A DNA stretch of 45,596 nucleotides from an uncultured Clostridia bacterium (GTDB lineage: Bacteria; Bacillota; Clostridia; Christensenellales; CAG-917), in contig CANQBO010000018.1 in assembly GCA_947589475.1 (NCBI GenBank), positions 1 to 45,596 on the forward strand, written 5' to 3'. The translations under genes were made by a program, and so were the position numbers. This document shows positions 43,758-45,596 of this stretch, in pieces. The notes under the pieces were generated by a model, which was not told where the DNA came from, made no database searches, and saw only the letters and a list, made by a program, of their open reading frames with translations. Numbering within the stretch: the stretch's first letter is position 1; each line of letters opens with the position of its first letter.

Positions 43758-43780
43758 TTACTTTGTAAAAGGAGGGAAAA

Positions 43781-43966
43781 ATGAGCGACGAGGAAAGAGC
43801 ATATCAAGAGTTTTTTGCAAAGACCGTACAAAAAGCGCAAGAATTTGAGGATGATTTCAGAAAACTGTCTCCGGAAAATCAACAACGCTTTTGGCAAGAC
43901 TTGGCGAAATCGGCAGTAGCTAAAGGCTTGTTTGAATCTTTGCGATATTTTATGAATCCAATGTGA
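43781..43966 (+). CDS. Small helical protein of unknown function
   Basis: This 61-residue protein is acidic at the start (MSDEERAYQEFFAK) and wholly helical, with KLSPENQQRFWQDLAKSAVAKG in the middle. I do not recognise it. A strong AGGAGGG lies just before the ATG and the gene follows the operon terminator, so it must be expressed separately or by read-through. Its stop codon is followed at once by a strongly structured stretch. Confidence 0.65.
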   Translation: MSDEERAYQEFFAKTVQKAQEFEDDFRKLSPENQQRFWQDLAKSAVAKGLFESLRYFMNPM

Positions 43967-44103
43967 GGCATTTTATGCCGCGAAAGGCTCTTGTACGGGA
44001 GAAGGGAGCGTTGTAGGCTATCCGCCGAAAGGCATACAAAGCCCCGCAGGGCTTGCGTGTTGGCTCTCACAGCCTTTCAACAACGCTCCTGCGAGGCTCC
44101 CGT
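43967..44103 (+). ncRNA. Strongly structured RNA candidate
   Basis: A small hairpin GGCAT/ATGCC (43967-43979) is followed by a long stem: ACGGGAG (43995-44001) with CTCCCGT (44097-44103), GGAGCGTTGT (44005-44014) with ACAACGCTCC (44080-44089), and AGGCT (44015-44019) with AGCCT (44071-44075). Inside are GCC-GAAA-GGC (44024-44033) and AAGCCC-CGCA-GGGCTT (44039-44054). The GAAA tetraloop points to the plus strand. This is 22 closing base pairs plus two hairpins, far more than expected by chance. I cannot name the family. Confidence 0.55.
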
Positions 44104-44138
44104 CAAGAGTAACGTGGAATAAATTGCCGACGTCCAAA

Positions 44139-45596
44139 TCAAATTTTTATTTCTATCATAATTTGATTGCAATTGTTATATAGACATTTAGCACAATTAT
44201 TTGATCTTAAAGGATGACGACATATTAAAAACCCCGACATATCGTCGGGGTCAATAAATAGCGGGGTTTTGTATTGTATAACAATTTTCTCATCATATAG
44301 AGTTACTTTGTCCACAAGCAATTCTACAAGTAATGGCGCTTCCAGCCGTAAGGCGTCGCTATAAAATTTGTATATTTGCTCACTGCTCAATTGAGTGTCT
44401 GTTTTGCTCCGCTCTATTATCAACTGCTTTTCTATGTTTGCAAGCTGACTTTCAAGCTCTTGCATGCGTTTTGCTGTGGTATTATTCATTATTCCAAGCT
44501 CTATACCTTTCATAATGTTTTCAAGGGCACGCTCAACATTATGTTTTTGCTTTTGCAATGCGGCAACATTTGGATTCGCTTTCACAAGTTCATTTTGTAC
44601 TTTTAAGAGATTTCCAACTATATATTCTATGGTGTTTGGCTTAGACAGTTCGCTCACAATACTATCGACGACCAATTTGTCCAGAATATCTTGTCTGAAA
44701 AGTCTTTGCCTGCAAGGCTCTCCATCTATAATGCCTCTGCAACGATAATAATGTTTTACCTCGCCCGTTTTTGAAGTCCCGCCAACGCCAACCATTTTTG
44801 TCCCGCAATATCCGCAAAACAGTTTATTTTTCAAAAGGTATCGAGTCATTACGCTTGCTTTGCCGTTCTTGTTTTGTGCTATCTTTTTGCGCACCTTACA
44901 AAACACCTCAGTCGGCACTATTTGCGGGTATATGTTGGTGAAAACTTCATCTTTATATCTGTACACTCCCGAATACTTTTCATTGCGCAATATGTTATAC
45001 ACAGTATTTTTCGCAAACGGCTTGCCTTTGTTATACGCGCCTTTGGCAGTCAGATCGGCAATTATATCTTTGACATATACGCCCATTGAATACTGTTCGT
45101 AAACACTCCTCACAATGTTTGCTTCGTCCTCATCTATAACAACTTTATGGTCTACTATCTTGTAGCCATATATCAGTACTCCGCCTGTGTAATTGCCTTT
45201 TGCCCGACTCTCGCGCATACCTCTGCGCACTTTTTGTGAAAGTTCCTCCGAATAGTATTGGTTCATACCTTCGATAACGCTTTCGAGGATAATTCCTTCG
45301 GGGGTATCCGGGATATTCTCCATGGCAGATACTACTTTCACGCCGTTTTCTTTCAACATGTGTTTATATTTTGCCGTTTCACACTTGTTGCGCGAAAATC
45401 TGTCAAATTTGTATACTAACACCATATCCCATTTCTCTTTGCCGCTATCAGCTATCATTCGTTGAAAGTCTGGGCGGTTGTCATTCGTTCCCGTCATTGC
45501 ACGGTCTATGTATGAGTGGAGTATCAATATGTCGTTTTTCTTGGCATATTCCTCGCACACTCGGAGCTGTCCCTCAATAGATTGCTCCGTTTGATT
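44139..45596 (-). CDS. Second large serine recombinase, N-terminus beyond the window
   Basis: The last 485 residues of a serine recombinase are visible, and the frame runs open through the right edge (NQTEQSIEGQLRVCEEYAKKND). Visible parts are the resolvase domain without its nucleophile serine (RAMTGTNDNRPDF, LVYKFDRFSRN), the recombinase domain, a zinc ribbon (FCGYCGTKMVG, YYRCRG), a coiled coil, and a short Cys-containing tail (NNCAKCLYNNC). It shares architecture with the recombinase at 32897-34444 but differs clearly in sequence. It may belong to the same island or to a second element nested in it. Confidence 0.92.
   Translation of the reverse strand, partial: NQTEQSIEGQLRVCEEYAKKNDILILHSYIDRAMTGTNDNRPDFQRMIADSGKEKWDMVLVYKFDRFSRNKCETAKYKHMLKENGVKVVSAMENIPDTPEGIILESVIEGMNQYYSEELSQKVRRGMRESRAKGNYTGGVLIYGYKIVDHKVVIDEDEANIVRSVYEQYSMGVYVKDIIADLTAKGAYNKGKPFAKNTVYNILRNEKYSGVYRYKDEVFTNIYPQIVPTEVFCKVRKKIAQNKNGKASVMTRYLLKNKLFCGYCGTKMVGVGGTSKTGEVKHYYRCRGIIDGEPCRQRLFRQDILDKLVVDSIVSELSKPNTIEYIVGNLLKVQNELVKANPNVAALQKQKHNVERALENIMKGIELGIMNNTTAKRMQELESQLANIEKQLIIERSKTDTQLSSEQIYKFYSDALRLEAPLLVELLVDKVTLYDEKIVIQYKTPLFIDPDDMSGFLICRHPLRSNNCAKCLYNNCNQIMIEIKI

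Larger units (their letters stand above)
32900..45596. mobile_element. tRNA-Ser-associated mobile defence island, right end not seen
   Basis: The island starts at the 3' end of tRNA-Ser and runs past the window edge. It carries two different large serine recombinases facing the same way, two oriT-like sites, small accessory genes and a four-gene type III restriction operon. No relaxase or mating-pair gene is visible here, so it is either mobilised in trans, carries them further right, or is a decayed conjugative element. I found no second copy of the tRNA 3' end within the window. Confidence 0.7.

Noticed and set aside
43660..44140. Second att site with a copy of the tRNA-Ser 3' end
   Set aside because: No stretch here matches the tRNA end beyond a few bases.

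Overview
The window looks like chromosome of an uncultured Clostridia-like member of the Bacillota. This is inferred from clear AGGAGG ribosome sites, many near-consensus TTGACA/TATAAT promoters, a type VII (WXG100-type) secretion locus, PolA without a proofreading motif, and Clostridia-style serine recombinases. It is not a species identification. The whole stretch is rich in defence and conflict genes.

Region by region: (1) 1-5860 is a type II-C CRISPR-Cas locus. It has an array of 36-nt repeats and 30-nt spacers cut by the left edge, then cas2, cas1 and cas9 on the minus strand, and a tracrRNA directly upstream of cas9. Every repeat carries its own extended -10 promoter. (2) 6.5-16.2 kb is one long minus-strand operon, read right to left. 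It holds an EssC/FtsK-like ATPase, small WXG100-like proteins, an ADP-ribosyltransferase effector with a likely immunity protein, a papain-like effector with a likely immunity protein, a coiled-coil protein and a membrane protein. This looks like a divergent type VII secretion and toxin locus. (3) 16.3-19.3 kb has tRNA-Arg, a GNAT acetyltransferase overlapping a TIR-GNAT fusion gene, and the remnant of a PrrC/RloC-type ATPase with its centre deleted. (4) 19.4-32.8 kb is mostly housekeeping: a short-chain dehydrogenase, polA-coaE, a patatin phospholipase, an unknown protein, a membrane protein plus LemA pair, a ComEC-like metallo-hydrolase, a DUF1858 protein, an IS200-type element and two membrane proteins. 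Two of these genes appear to be transcribed without a leader. (5) 32.8 kb to the right edge is a mobile island next to tRNA-Ser. It has a serine recombinase whose stop codon lies inside the tRNA gene, small accessory genes, two inverted oriT-like sites, a tight four-gene operon (AAA ATPase, type III Mod, type III Res, cold-shock-domain ATPase), a small protein, a highly structured RNA candidate, and a second serine recombinase cut by the window edge.

The most novel parts appear to be the type VII-like operon with its effectors and an 11-G tract at one ribosome site, the four-gene type III restriction operon with two extra ATPases, the paired oriT-like sites, and the cas9 gene that seems to depend on read-through of its own tracrRNA. 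All functions are read from sequence motifs; no database search was possible.
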